A DNA stretch of 64,000 nucleotides, from positions 39,015,459 to 39,079,458 of the forward strand of contig NC_090255.1 of assembly GCF_037325665.1 (NCBI RefSeq). The letters are read 5' to 3'. Below are positions 30,269 through 41,480 of this stretch, piece after piece. The first letter of the stretch is position 1; every line of letters begins with the position of its first letter. This DNA comes from Littorina saxatilis (Eukaryota > Mollusca > Gastropoda > Littorinimorpha > Littorinidae). Made by a program: the position numbers and the translations under genes. The notes below the pieces were generated by a model. It saw nothing but the letters and a program-made list of their open reading frames with translations. It searched no databases and had not been told where the DNA came from.

Positions 30269-31231
30269 AGGGGAAGGGCTCCTAATATGGACCACTTTTT
30301 GTTTGATGCTGATAACTAGCTTGTTTTCTTGCGAAGAAGTTTCATTTTGTGTTTGGTAGTCCTTCTCTCTTAGGTTAACCGTTAGGCCTAATTAGAGTGA
30401 AATAGCTTTGATAGACATTCAGCAAAAATTAAATACAGAAAAAATCTCAAATGGTCCATATTAGGAGCCTGGGCGCCTAATATGGACCAGTGAAGCGGCC
30501 TACACGAATCACTGTAAAAAGCCCCCTATACTTCAAAATAACATGATACAACTTAGTGTACAAGTCAGACTAATTCAAATATGCTTTAGATTTATCTGTT
30601 TCGGGTTGATGAGAGCATTATTTGAAGCACACCAGGAAACCAAAGAAGCTGATCAAAAACAGAATGAAAATAAGTGAAATTATCAATTTCCAAGAAAAAA
30701 AGACTTTTTCTTATATTTTTTTTAAATCTCGAAGGCTAGTTATAGGTTATTTCCAGCAATAATAATAGCCTTTAGCTTTTATTTTCTTCGATTTGTTGAA
30801 GGTGGTCCATATTAGGGGACTCGCACATACTTTGAGATTTTGCTATTATTTTTTGTTTGCAGTAGAAACTCGGGGTCAACACTGCTAAAATGTAACAAAT
30901 GCGATCTTAGCTGTCATATAATATAGCAATTTTTGTGTGATAAAAGCTTTGGCTGTGGACAGAAACGAGTCCGTTTTAGGCGGCAAATTTAGAGGGAACG
31001 CTGCCAAAATTGAAAAAAAGAGAAAAAGCCTAACGGTTTTGAGATTTGTGTTTTTGCAACTGTTTTGACATGTGCAAGTTATCCAGAGAGGGTGAATACA
31101 GCGAATAAAACTTTTTTGAGCGCTCTAGCGCCGTTAGTTTGTCAGAACAGGAGGTGGTCCATATTAGGAGCCGGTCCATATTAGGAGCCGGTCCATATTA
31201 GGAGCCGGTCCATATTAGGAGCCCTTCCCCT
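30269..31231. mobile_element. MITE with GGGGAAGGGCTCCTAATATGG ends
   Basis: 963 bp with 25-bp inverted ends: aggggaagggctcctaat at 30,269 and attaggagcccttcccct ending at 31,231. The motif ggtccatattaggagcc is repeated in tandem four times at the right end (31,155-31,225), and further copies occur inside (30,453-30,490, 30,803-30,818). No ORF. Lies in the spacer between duplication copies. Confidence 0.7.
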
Positions 31232-31436
31232 ACTTGGATCCTGATGGCAATTAATGAGAATCAAATGTACCACACAGTGTTGTCTTCCCATATGTAAGCT
31301 TACACTCATCTTACGACGAATATAATTAATGGAGTAGGTCATCAGTTGATCTTTTAAACCCAAACACCCTCTCGATCTCCCTCGACTCGTCTCTCTCTCT
31401 CTCTCGCTCTGGCCTAAAACTGAATAAACTTTCGTA

Positions 31437-31440
31437 TTCG

Positions 31441-31477
<37 letters not shown>

Positions 31478-31889
31478 TCTCTCTCTCCCTCTCTCTCTCT
31501 TTCTCTCTCACTCTCACTCTCTCTCCCTCTCTCTCTCTCTCCCTCTCTCTCTCTTTCTCTCTCTCTCTTTCTCCCTCTCTCTCTCTCCCTCTCCCTCTCT
31601 CTTTCTCTCTCTCTCTCTCTCACTCTCTCTCCCTCTCTCTATCTCCCTCTCTCTCTCTCTCTCCCTCTCTTTTTCTCTCTCTCTCTCTCCCTCTCTTTCT
31701 CTCTCTCTCCCTCTCTCTCCCTCTCTCTCCCCCTCTCTCTCTCTCACTCTCTCTCCCTCTCCCTCTCTCTTTCTCTCTCTCTCTCTCTCACCCTCTCTCT
31801 CACCCTCTCTCTCTCTTTCTCTCTCTCACTCTCTCTCTCTCACTCTCTCTCTCTCCCTCTTTCTCTCACTCTCTATCCCCCTCTCTCCC

Positions 31890-31920
<31 letters not shown>

Positions 31921-31967
31921 CTCTCTCTTTCTCTCTCCCTCTCTTTTTCTCTCTCTCTCTCTCCCTC

Positions 31968-32003
<36 letters not shown>
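31437..32003. repeat. Long CT polypyrimidine tract
   Basis: About 570 bp of almost pure pyrimidine on the plus strand (CTCTCT with CCCT and TTTCT variants). Frames through it give Arg/Glu artefacts. Such tracts can adopt triplex (H-DNA) structure. Confidence 0.97.
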
Positions 32004-32004
<1 letters not shown>

Positions 32005-32144
32005 GCAAAGATGCCAGGTGCAAAAAAGCATATCTATGCTTATTCTTGTCACCCTCGAAAAATAAAAATTTGTCATTGTCATTGTGTCTCTCTCTCTTTC
32101 TCTCTCTCCTCTCTCTCTCTCCCTCTCTCTCTTTCTCTCATTTT

Positions 32145-32546
32145 TTTCTCCGCCCCCCCCCCCCCCCGTCCCTCTCTCTCTTCACAAGGGCAAACATCAA
32201 CACACACACACAACCACACACACACACACACACACACTTACGCCGCAGACATACACAATGATACAAACGCACGCGCACTACTGGCTTTGGCAAACACCCC
32301 CTCTCTCTCTCGCTCACCTTTTTCTCCGCCCCCTCCCCCCCCACGCCCCTCTCTCTCTTCACAAGGGCCAAACATCAACACACACACACACACAACCACA
32401 TACACACACACACACAACCACACACACACACACACACACTTACGCCGCAGACACACACAATGCTCGACCGAACTCACACGGACAGGAGAGACAAATAGCC
32501 AGATACACACATACAAACGCACACGCACTACTGGCTTTGGCAACAC
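32145..32546. repeat. Two tandem units with CA tracts
   Basis: Two related blocks (about 32,145-32,297 and 32,325-32,546) share ctctctcttcacaagggc, a CA tract, cttacgccgcagaca and cactactggctttggcaa. Not coding. Confidence 0.8.
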
Positions 32547-32612
32547 ATACAGCAAAGCAAAACGCTCAGTGAAAGTACAACAGATTGCACAAATAAAGCC
32601 ATAAATAACGTT

Positions 32613-32658
<46 letters not shown>

Positions 32659-32849
32659 AAAAACACAAGACAGAACAATTATCTGCCTGCAAAATCTACC
32701 ATTTTTACTCTTCCTTGGCGAGGTTCCCAATATCGTGAAATCTTCTAATGGTGCAGGCACACTGTCGCGATTCAATCGTACAATTTAATCCCCGTGATCC
32801 TTTACGAGACAATCGCCGATTGACTTGCATGCTGTAACCGACCATTGAT
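32547..32849. other. 3' flank of receptor A copy 2 with CA tract
   Basis: CA microsatellite at 32,608-32,655. An AATAAA on the minus strand overlaps the receptor stop codon (plus-strand tttatt, 32,849-32,854); whether it is used is unknown. No other gene. Confidence 0.5.
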
Positions 32850-35800
32850 TTATTTAGCCAAGCTGCCTGTTTTATTCGTTGACAGCGACTGAGCTTTCAG
32901 CCTTTCTATTAAGAGCTCCTTCTTCCTCTTTCGTCGTTTCTCAAAGAAAATCTTATAACAAAACAAACAGGGGTCCAGCGCTGCATTCAAAGGAACGAAC
33001 ACTATCGCAGCAAGAACGATCATCTCGTCGGCAACGGACCCGGACGTGTTCCCATATCCCATCAGACCCAGGACAGCGATAGAAAAATGGCTGACGATTT
33101 GTGTGACGATGATGGTGGTTACTCGACGCGTCCTGGCGACTTCAGCTTCCATGCTGCCTGTCCTGTCCAGAACAGAACCAGGCCGCAGCGACCAGAAGAG
33201 AAACCCTTGCCCTAAAGCCAAGGCAAGGCTGAGCGTAAGATTTAGCACTGTTCTCACCCCGAAAGCGTACCGTCGGCCAGGGAAATCCACATCCGATGCC
33301 GGCAGTGGCGCACAGATGCCGTTCTGGCTGTATAACTCCCAATGTGTCGTCACTGGCAACACCGTGACGACAGCAATGACGAGTGCCACAGCCCAGACAA
33401 CGGCTGACGTCACCACCGCAGCGCGACGATCGACCTTGACCGGTATAACTGAAGGAAAGAGGCAGACCAGTCTCTCCAGCAGGAGAAGGAAGGCGAGAAA
33501 AAGAGAAACTTCGAACGACAGAAAAGACAGAAAGCCAGCAAAGATACACGTTGGACTGAGCCTCCATTCTTCATTCACAGACAAGTAGCGCCCTCTGTAG
33601 GCAGCATCGGCTGCACCAACAATGAGCAAGTAAACCCCCATTAACAGATCCGCAACGCTAAGATTGGTCAAAACAATGTTAAACGCAGTCGACAGTGCCG
33701 TTTTTCGCACAAAACCCCGAACCGACAGAAACAATACATTCCCCCCAAATATCATGGTCAGCACAAACCACAGCAGTGTCCGATAACTCTCTGATTTCAG
33801 AAGGTTTTCACAAGACGACACCCTGTCTTCTGGTGCCTTGCATGACCCGAGAGTGTGGAAAGTATCGCGAAGAGTTTCTCGACAGCATAGTCTGTAGTCA
33901 TCAGAAAAGACTGTTCTTAAATGGATGGATTCTCTCAAAAGGTCTTTTGGGTACGTTTTCAGAGGGTTCTGTCTGATATCAACGTGTACAATGCTCGGGA
34001 GAAATTGAAACCCGTCATCATGGACCACGTTAATGTCATTGAAAGATAAATTCAGAGTCTGAATGTTCGGATAGCTGGCAAACGCTTTGCTGTTAAAAGT
34101 GCGAAGACGGTTTCGCGAGAGATCAAGAGCATGCAGAAGATTTTGCTTATTCGAGAACAAATGGTTTTCTTCCATGTTCAAGAGAGAGTTTCCGGCTAGA
34201 TTAAGTTCTCGCAGATTGTGCAGCTTGTGCAACATATCCATTCCAAGAGTCGTCAGCCGGTTGTCACTCAGATCCAACACTCTCAGGTTGGGCAGGTCCA
34301 TTACCAGCAGCTCCACTATCCCACACGACGCTAGCCTGAGCCACGTCAGATACACGTTGGAGCTGACGTCATTCATCGTCATGCCGGACCCCAAAGCGTC
34401 AAGGTAGCGCAGCTGAGGGAAGGAGGGGGCGGGGAAAGGGCGGGGACAGACGAAGGCGTGGCCATGACAGCTGCAGTGGGAGGGACACAGGGCCTGACAC
34501 AGCCACTCGTCATCACGCTGCGGACACTGGGGCCAGCCGTCACACAGGTGGTCAGGGTGCACACAAACGCTGGACGAGCGGCAGCGGTAGAAGCCTGGAC
34601 ACTGGTGCTGCAGGCAGTGAACCTCGTCCTCCTTGCCCGGGCAGTCCGCCACGCCGTTACAGAACAGGTACACGGGCAGGCAGTAACCGTCTGAGCAAGA
34701 AAAGTGGGTTTCGGGACACCCTAAGTTGAGGCTGCCCTGCCGTCGCTGGGATAAGTGCCCCGTGCCATTGAAGTCAACGACGACAGGGGGAGGGTAGCGG
34801 TAGAGGACGGGAATCTCTATCGTTTTGTAGGAACTGCACTGCTCGTCTGAGCCGTCCCAACAGTCCTTGTACATGTCGCAGTGTCGGTCCTGTGACACAC
34901 ACTGACCACTGTGGCACGTGAAGCCTGCACACTGCTCTCTGTGCACACACCACGCCTCGTCTGACGCGTCGACACAGTCCTCCCTGAAGTCACACACTAA
35001 GCTGTAGGGCAGAGTTCTCCTGCCGTCATCACACGGAAACATTGCCACTGTGACGTCATTGCCCACGACTAAAACGTCACCGATGCCATCCACGGTCACA
35101 CCAAGGATTGCGTTAGGATGCGTGTTTTGCAAGGGACAGAACTGAATGTCGTTATTCCTCCCGCACTTTGTCTCTCGGTCACAGGACAAGAAGTCGTGGG
35201 TCACGTGACCACTTGTACAGGCAAAGAGCGAGATGTTGGTTGCGCGTGGGTTGGACCAAGGAAAGGGTATTGTGGGGAATGCTGCCGTCATGTCTGACTG
35301 CTCCGCAGGTGGCACCTCATGCTGGCAGGCAAAACATCGGTAAACCTCGCTGTCAATGCACGGCGCGGAGAATTCCATGACAGCTGGCTTCAATGTCCAG
35401 AAGAATTCAACGTTGAAGCACAACCTGTTCTCTATGTCGAAGGAGAAATCACTCATCCCTTCCTGGACTCCCAAGGACACATTTATGTTTTGTGCCGCAG
35501 ACCCGTCAACCCAAAACAACGAGCGTTTGTAGACGTCCGGGGTGTAGGAGTCTGCCGACGTCAGACCGATGAAGGCGCGATAAACGTTCTTGCCCTGGTG
35601 ATAGAGCTTGGAGAAGTCGTTCCACTCTGAATCCGTCTTCATCATGGCCAGTTGTCCGCCCAGCCTCCGACAGTGCACTTTGGCTGCTATCCACGACAGC
35701 GTTGCTCCCCAGTCAATGAGTTGGTAGCACTTGTGTCCTGAGGCCACCATTCCCTCGCACGCAGGGCTGCTGAACGGACAGTGGCCTCCCTCATCCTCTC

Positions 35801-37136
35801 CCCCCTCGCACTCCCTCTCCATGTTGCAGTGCACGTGCTGACGAAAGCTGCTGTACAGTGGTGTCGAGCACTGGAAGAGTCCATTGTGAAGCTGGCGGGG
35901 ACTTTGAGACCGCGGATGAAAGGAGAAGAGCATTTTAAACCCCGTACCAGTTACTTCACAACCGCGGCCGTACCTGGTATCGAACCAGATGAGCAACGAT
36001 GTGTTGAAAATATGTGCTGGTATCACGTGCGTGCCGCAATATCTCATCTCTTGGCTTCTCGTGCCGTTTTCCCGCACAGTATACAGAACAAGACCACGCT
36101 GTCGTGCGCAAAGGGTGTACAGCCTGTCCATGTCCATTCTGGCAAAACTGACCATGACGACGTGGTTTTCAGGCACGATCAACAGGTAAGAAGCGTTCAC
36201 ATTACAAAAGACTTGATGCACGCCGTCATAGTTCCACGGTGTGACGTAGCCTGTCGTCGATGACGTAAAGACCACTTCCAGTTTTTGTCGAACGTGTTCC
36301 TTGGTGGCTTCAAAGTGAGAGAGAAAATTCGCGAATTGGGGAGCGAATGCTTTAAAATAAAGCACTGACTCCACAAAGATATGTGAATGAAGAGACTTAT
36401 CAGAAGGAGTCAAGGTCAGTTCTGTGCTGGTCAATCCTTCTTCTTCACTTATTATGATATAAGCCGAGCCCACAGCATACTCTTCATATTGATTCTGCAT
36501 TTTGCCTATAAGGTAATACCCCTCGGGGGCGTGGACACTCCACAGACATCTCGCATCAGGGGTAGCCTCCAAACCGTCCTCGTTTACGATCCCGCGAAGC
36601 ACAAAACTGCTCCCGGAAAATCTCAGCTTTTCTCCTTGGAGGCACGATCGCAGGGATAAGACAAACTCTAGGGTCTGCCTGCTCAGGTTGGAGGACATAG
36701 TCTGCTCACTGAGCCCCGGTTCCACAGGAGTGGTGACCGACTGATATGAACTGGCGTTCACTAATGGTTGGTTTGTTGCTCTGTCGGTTTTAGAATCATC
36801 AGGCCCGTTTAGTCCTTTTAATGTTGTAGCTGGCGCCACGTGAGTACTAACTGGAAAGTCTGAATTTAGGTTGACCGAGAGTTGGCTTGTTGTTCTGTAG
36901 GTTTTAGATTGTTTAGGATCGAGGGTTGTTGAGGTGCTGGAACATGCTGAGACGTTTAAAGAAGCCTTTGTCAGCTGAGTTGTTGTTGGGCGTTCTGTGG
37001 AAGTGGTCAAGTAGGCGAAGCTGTGACTGCGAACAGTTGTAGCTGACAACACGACAGTGCGTGAACACAACTGTAACGTGGCAGAAAAGAGCAGAAGGTG
37101 GAATCCGTTTCTCGTGTTTGACGGAAACATCTCCAT
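32850..37136 (-). CDS. Receptor A, copy 2: single-exon CUB/lectin/LDLa/LRR GPCR
   Basis: Whole 1428-aa gene in one exon. In order: signal peptide (1-31), Ser/Thr-rich linker with N-glycosylation sites (31-165), CUB-like regions (165-285 and 285-405), degenerate LDLa (422-453), C-type-lectin-like domain (460-605, GGQLAMM, FWVDGS), Cys-rich module (640-667), LDLa modules (702-730, 736-767, 807-841, 846-880), LRR N-cap (884-900), LRRs (905-1080), C-cap (1085-1110), 7TM (1120-1398). TM2 carries SVADLLMGVY. The DRY position reads ERL (1221-1223) and NPxxY reads DPCLF (1388-1392), departures from receptor B. Short basic tail (KRRKRKKELL-like). Likely a surface sensor; ligand unknown. Intronless where receptor B has an intron. 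Confidence 0.93.
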   Translation of the reverse strand: MEMFPSNTRNGFHLLLFSATLQLCSRTVVLSATTVRSHSFAYLTTSTERPTTTQLTKASLNVSACSSTSTTLDPKQSKTYRTTSQLSVNLNSDFPVSTHVAPATTLKGLNGPDDSKTDRATNQPLVNASSYQSVTTPVEPGLSEQTMSSNLSRQTLEFVLSLRSCLQGEKLRFSGSSFVLRGIVNEDGLEATPDARCLWSVHAPEGYYLIGKMQNQYEEYAVGSAYIIISEEEGLTSTELTLTPSDKSLHSHIFVESVLYFKAFAPQFANFLSHFEATKEHVRQKLEVVFTSSTTGYVTPWNYDGVHQVFCNVNASYLLIVPENHVVMVSFARMDMDRLYTLCARQRGLVLYTVRENGTRSQEMRYCGTHVIPAHIFNTSLLIWFDTRYGRGCEVTGTGFKMLFSFHPRSQSPRQLHNGLFQCSTPLYSSFRQHVHCNMERECEGGEDEGGHCPFSSPACEGMVASGHKCYQLIDWGATLSWIAAKVHCRRLGGQLAMMKTDSEWNDFSKLYHQGKNVYRAFIGLTSADSYTPDVYKRSLFWVDGSAAQNINVSLGVQEGMSDFSFDIENRLCFNVEFFWTLKPAVMEFSAPCIDSEVYRCFACQHEVPPAEQSDMTAAFPTIPFPWSNPRATNISLFACTSGHVTHDFLSCDRETKCGRNNDIQFCPLQNTHPNAILGVTVDGIGDVLVVGNDVTVAMFPCDDGRRTLPYSLVCDFREDCVDASDEAWCVHREQCAGFTCHSGQCVSQDRHCDMYKDCWDGSDEQCSSYKTIEIPVLYRYPPPVVVDFNGTGHLSQRRQGSLNLGCPETHFSCSDGYCLPVYLFCNGVADCPGKEDEVHCLQHQCPGFYRCRSSSVCVHPDHLCDGWPQCPQRDDEWLCQALCPSHCSCHGHAFVCPRPFPAPSFPQLRYLDALGSGMTMNDVSSNVYLTWLRLASCGIVELLVMDLPNLRVLDLSDNRLTTLGMDMLHKLHNLRELNLAGNSLLNMEENHLFSNKQNLLHALDLSRNRLRTFNSKAFASYPNIQTLNLSFNDINVVHDDGFQFLPSIVHVDIRQNPLKTYPKDLLRESIHLRTVFSDDYRLCCRETLRDTFHTLGSCKAPEDRVSSCENLLKSESYRTLLWFVLTMIFGGNVLFLSVRGFVRKTALSTAFNIVLTNLSVADLLMGVYLLIVGAADAAYRGRYLSVNEEWRLSPTCIFAGFLSFLSFEVSLFLAFLLLLERLVCLFPSVIPVKVDRRAAVVTSAVVWAVALVIAVVTVLPVTTHWELYSQNGICAPLPASDVDFPGRRYAFGVRTVLNLTLSLALALGQGFLFWSLRPGSVLDRTGSMEAEVARTRRVTTIIVTQIVSHFSIAVLGLMGYGNTSGSVADEMIVLAAIVFVPLNAALDPCLFCYKIFFEKRRKRKKELLIERLKAQSLSTNKTGSLAK

Positions 37137-37696
37137 GGGGTCTGGTTTGTATATTTAGATGCAAAATGAGCCGGCCAATTCAACTTGAACTAGCGATGGT
37201 AGGGTTCTGTCTTTCTTTGTTTTCTTCTTATGCCAAAAAACACACCCTCTTAATGGCTTCAGATCAGGTTCTTCAGTAGAGGATTTGAACAGGAACCAGC
37301 AGTTGATCTGTAGGTTTTAGCCAAGCTCAGTGGCGCAAGCTAGAGGATCTAAAGGCATAGGCTTCCACTCTGTTTCTAACGAATCACTGTGTTTTGAATG
37401 GTTCACCTACTCAATGCCATCGTTCGTTTAACGGTGTAACTGGTGGTACGACATATATGGCTCCGGAATGGAAGGTCTATATAGAGAATGTATGGGAAAT
37501 TCTTCCCATGAAGACTTGAACATGGCAGTCACGTGACCACAAAAGGGTTTATTGTGGATCATGGCAGACTGACAAAGATGAAAAAGCCTTTAGCAATGTC
37601 CGCTTAGTTAGAACACATTAATGGTATAAACTACCTTCAACAAACTTGAACACAAACTTTTCTTAGCTGTGTTATACGCGGTGCTGTTTAATGATT
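37137..37696. other. 5' flank of receptor A copy 2
   Basis: Collinear with 3074-3854 apart from the missing Harbinger-type MITE; tatata at 37,478-37,483 matches the candidate promoter in copy 1. No gene. Confidence 0.6.
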
Positions 37697-38196
37697 GGTA
37701 GACACAGTGATATGTGTTCTCAGGATATTGCGCTCTCACACTTGGTAGACACAGTGATATGTGTTCTCAGGACATTGCGCTCTCACACTTGGTAGACACA
37801 GTGATATGTGTTCTCATGACATTGCGCTCTCACACTTGGTAGACACAGTGATATGTGTTCTCATGACATTGCGCTCTCACACTTGGTAGACACAGTGATA
37901 TGTGTTCTCAGGACATTGTGCTCTCACACTTGGTAGACACAGTGATATGTGTTCTCATGACATTGCGCTCTCACACTAGACACAGTGATATGTGTTCTCA
38001 GGACATTGCGCTCTCACACTTGGTAGACACAGTGATATGTGTTCTCATGACATTGCGCTCTCACACTAGACACAGTGATATGTGTTCTCAGGACATTGCG
38101 CTCTCACACTAGACACAGTGATATGTGTTCTCAGGACATTGCGCTCTCACACTAGACACAGTGATATGTGTTCTCAGGACATTGTGCTCTCACACT
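37697..38196. repeat. Minisatellite, about 11 units
   Basis: Same unit as 3855-4084, expanded. Units differ at caggacatt versus catgacatt and in the ttggta extension, showing repeated local duplication of unit pairs. Confidence 0.9.
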
Positions 38197-38807
38197 CTTG
38201 GAAAACCCTCAGCAAGTCCCGCGTACATTTGGTGGTATGAAAGGCCCGTTAGAATGTGATCACGGTGAAACGTAGCCTACCCCAAATGCTCAGACCTGTG
38301 CGTCCAAACTCCGGTTGTACCGGAATTTATCGCAAATGTGGGATTTGATTTAGTAGCTTTGGCGAAAAATATTTTCCGTAAAAAATCACAATACAATACA
38401 TACCATAACATAATTTTAGTACGAAAATGTTTTAAGAAGACACCCTCCAATACATTTATTTAATGGAAGCAGGAATAAGACATATATTATTCACTGATAA
38501 AGGTCACAGGGTTCAGCTGCTACAAAATCAAAATGAATAAAACTGTAAATTTTTCGCACAAACCTCAGGTAAAGTGATAGTCATGAACTCTATTAAGGCT
38601 TCCTTCTCCGATGGGAAAAAAGACTACGCTTCCATTCATCTTAGACAGGTTTAGGTATAACTCCACCTGGAACAAAATTGATCTCGCAAGATTAATTTCA
38701 AAATCCACACAAAATTCATCCATTATCAAAACAATCCATTTAAAGAGAGTAATGTTATTAAATCACTTTTCGCCTTCATTTGAAGTGTTACAATTACTGC
38801 TTATGTC

Positions 38808-38810
<3 letters not shown>
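38197..38810. other. Intergenic DNA, no gene seen
   Basis: Collinear with 4085-4699 of copy 1. Confidence 0.6.
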
Positions 38811-38873
<63 letters not shown>

Positions 38874-39049
38874 TGTGTGTGTGTGTGTGAGTGTATGTAT
38901 GTGTGTGCGTGCGTGCGTGCGTGCGTGTGTGTGCGTGCGTGTGTTTGTGTGTGTGTGCGTGCGTGTGTGTTGTGTATGTGTGTGTGCGTGCATGCGTGTT
39001 TTGTGTGTGTGTGCGTGCGTGCGTGCGTGCATGCGTGCGTGTTTGTGTG

Positions 39050-39092
<43 letters not shown>
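38811..39092. repeat. GT microsatellite with GCGT variants
   Basis: Longer counterpart of 4700-4911. Confidence 0.95.
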
Positions 39093-39105
<13 letters not shown>

Positions 39106-39953
39106 CAGAGAGATAGCTCAAAAGACTATCGATCATTTGAGAACAGACATAATATTAACTTCAAGATGTATTTGAAGATCTCATTTTTCATGCGACTAAT
39201 GACTATTTGAAAAATGTAGAGATTGATTAAGTTATTTCCAGGCGTTTACAAAATGAACACTTTTGAAGTAAATATTTCATTCAATGTTTCCCATATAGAA
39301 ATAGATACTGTATATAATCAATCATCATGCTCTGGCTTTTGTGCCTTGATAATTCAGACATTTAACAATTACATGCAAATGATTTTCTAGAATGCAATAT
39401 ATACGTTTGTCATAATTTTCACGAGTTTTCATTCACAAGCACCTTGGAAATAAATCTCATGTTCCCCAGGCAATAAATCGAGGTGGTGAATGGGTTTGAG
39501 CTTTCAGGTGAAACGTGGATTGTCAAAGTAAAAGCCAATCAGGCTGATTGTTTGATGTGTGGAACCATCGCGGCTTTGGATTTGTGTTTCCGAGGACAAC
39601 GATTGTAAGCATTCACTCTCAAAGACCCAATCAATGTTGATAATTACCGCGGCGACTCATGGTCAATTTGCAACTTATCTCTGTAATCGCAAAATCCACA
39701 ACGAAAAGTCATAATCACTTAAAAAGAAAAGAAATATGCTCAACACTTACTGAACTCACACGTATGATCGCAGCTCTGTACATTTTCAGACTGGAAGAAA
39801 AGCGTCACCAAGCTACGTTTGACGTCACATACAAGGTTGACGTGTTATCTCGAGCTACTGTGACGATACTTTGTGGCCCGGAGTTGGATTCTAAAAATTC
39901 GTCTCCTTGTGGGTCATTGTGCATTTTGTTGCACAATCAAAATGATGACAAAA
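39093..39953. other. Intergenic DNA, no gene seen
   Basis: Collinear with 4912-5771. Confidence 0.6.
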
Positions 39954-40137
39954 ACGATGTTTGGTGGCTTGTCGTCAGACCAGCATTTTGTTGTTGGTCC
40001 TCGGGGAGCATATCGCCTTTTGTCTCATATTTCTCAACCGCGGCCTTCGGCCTTGGTCGATAAAGATGAAACAAAAGACGATACGGTCCCCTTGGACCAA
40101 CAAAAAAGCTGGTCTGTCAACAAGCCACCAAACATCT
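39954..40137. mobile_element. Palindromic foldback MITE
   Basis: Counterpart of 5772-5954, therefore older than the duplication. Confidence 0.75.
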
Positions 40138-40183
40138 TATAATATCCCATGACCTCCCTTCTTTGTCTGTGTAAATGTACTCT

Positions 40184-40536
40184 GAGGGCCCCAAAGGGTT
40201 TAAAATCGTGATCGTGATTGGCGTTCTTTTACCTTTCTGTGACCGTGATTGCCGAAATTTCCATTTCTGTGATCGTGATGGGACTTTGCCCGTGATACGT
40301 GATGACACAAAAATCAAGTCTCGTGATCGTGATCGTCATTTGTTTTCGTGATCGTGATGGGCATTATTGCAAAGCATTTTATTTTCAACGTACATTTTTC
40401 ACAGCTGTATCACTCTATGATCCTCTATTCTTCAAGGTGTTTGTGATCGTGAAAACAAAAATCAAGGTAACTGTGATCGTGAAAGCTAAAATTTCCCTTC
40501 CCGTGATCGTGATGATACCCCCCCTTTGGGGCCCTC
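40184..40536. mobile_element. MITE with GAGGGCCCCAAAGGG ends, copy 2 only
   Basis: 353 bp with perfect 15-bp inverted ends gagggccccaaaggg / ccctttggggccctc. The body is rich in cgtgatcgtgat repeats. Copy 1 lacks it (near 6003-6016). Ends of GGGCCC type suggest a Harbinger relative, but the target duplication is not clear. Confidence 0.7.
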
Positions 40537-40813
40537 TAGGTATATTTCTTGTATTTCCATTGTTCTCTTGTTACATCTATGATGTAACTATTGCACTCTT
40601 ATAACACATAAAATAGAGGATAAATAAGGGTGCACGAAATACATCATATATAGCTGGCTCTACTTTCTGTCGTCTTTAACATTCCAAAATGCACATGTAC
40701 CTATAGACCGGATGTGCCAGGGGTAACCACGCTTTTGAGAACTTGCGCGAGAGTCGTTGAGTTTTAGTCTCGACTTGCTGAGACTATCATCGTAGCGTCA
40801 TAGATTTCATGAC

Positions 40814-41159
40814 GTCTGTCGTCCATCGCGTCATATTAAGGGGACGTAATCTGTTATGTTTCCTTCTATTCGCTGTTCTATTTCTCTCTTGTGATCAACA
40901 TGACAAGCCGTATGTGTTTGAGTGTGTGTGCTCGTGCTCTCAACTGAAAACAAAAGTCAAACTAGCAATCGTTAAAAACCCAGTCCGTCTGTCGTCCATC
41001 GCGTCATATTAAGGGGACGTAATCTGTTATGTTTCCTTCTATTCGCTGTTCTATTTCTCTCTTGTGATCAACATGACAAGCCGTATGTGTTTGAGTGTGT
41101 GTGCTCGTGCTCTCAACTGAAAACAAAAGTCAAACTAGCAATCGTTAAAAACCCAGTCC
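40814..41159. repeat. 173-bp tandem duplication, copy 2 only
   Basis: gtctgtcgtccatcgcgtc starts at 40,814 and again at 40,987 with nearly identical text between. Copy 1 has one unit (near 6656). Confidence 0.9.
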
Positions 41160-41326
41160 GTCCGACCAGCACTGCTATGTTCAGACTATGCTCATGTGAA
41201 GTTACAGCGTGCCCGGTACACACGCCCTTATCGGTACATCATCGACTACGAGTGTTCTCAGTACAAGCTGTTTTATGCATTTTGCGAGTATTTCTAGCTC
41301 TTCTGTGGTGCAGAAGGCCCTTCTAG

Positions 41327-41331
41327 ACGAT
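41327..41331. other. Empty target site of the copy-1 Gypsy element
   Basis: Single acgat in ttctagacgatgaaggtg, exactly the sequence that flanks 7002-12,151 on both sides. Confidence 0.95.
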
Positions 41332-41480
41332 GAAGGTGTCCACGATCTCAGGAGATGCGTGTGTAACCACTAGGTATTCAGTCAAATCCGTGTAAGAGGC
41401 TTTCAACTGACGGGGACAACCAAGCCACCATTATGCACCGACTTGACATAGATTAACAGACGTGCCTTTAGAATTTATAT

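Noticed and set aside
31326-32082. Arg/Glu-repeat open frames on the minus strand
   Set aside because: Artefacts of the CT tract; no composition or start context of a gene.
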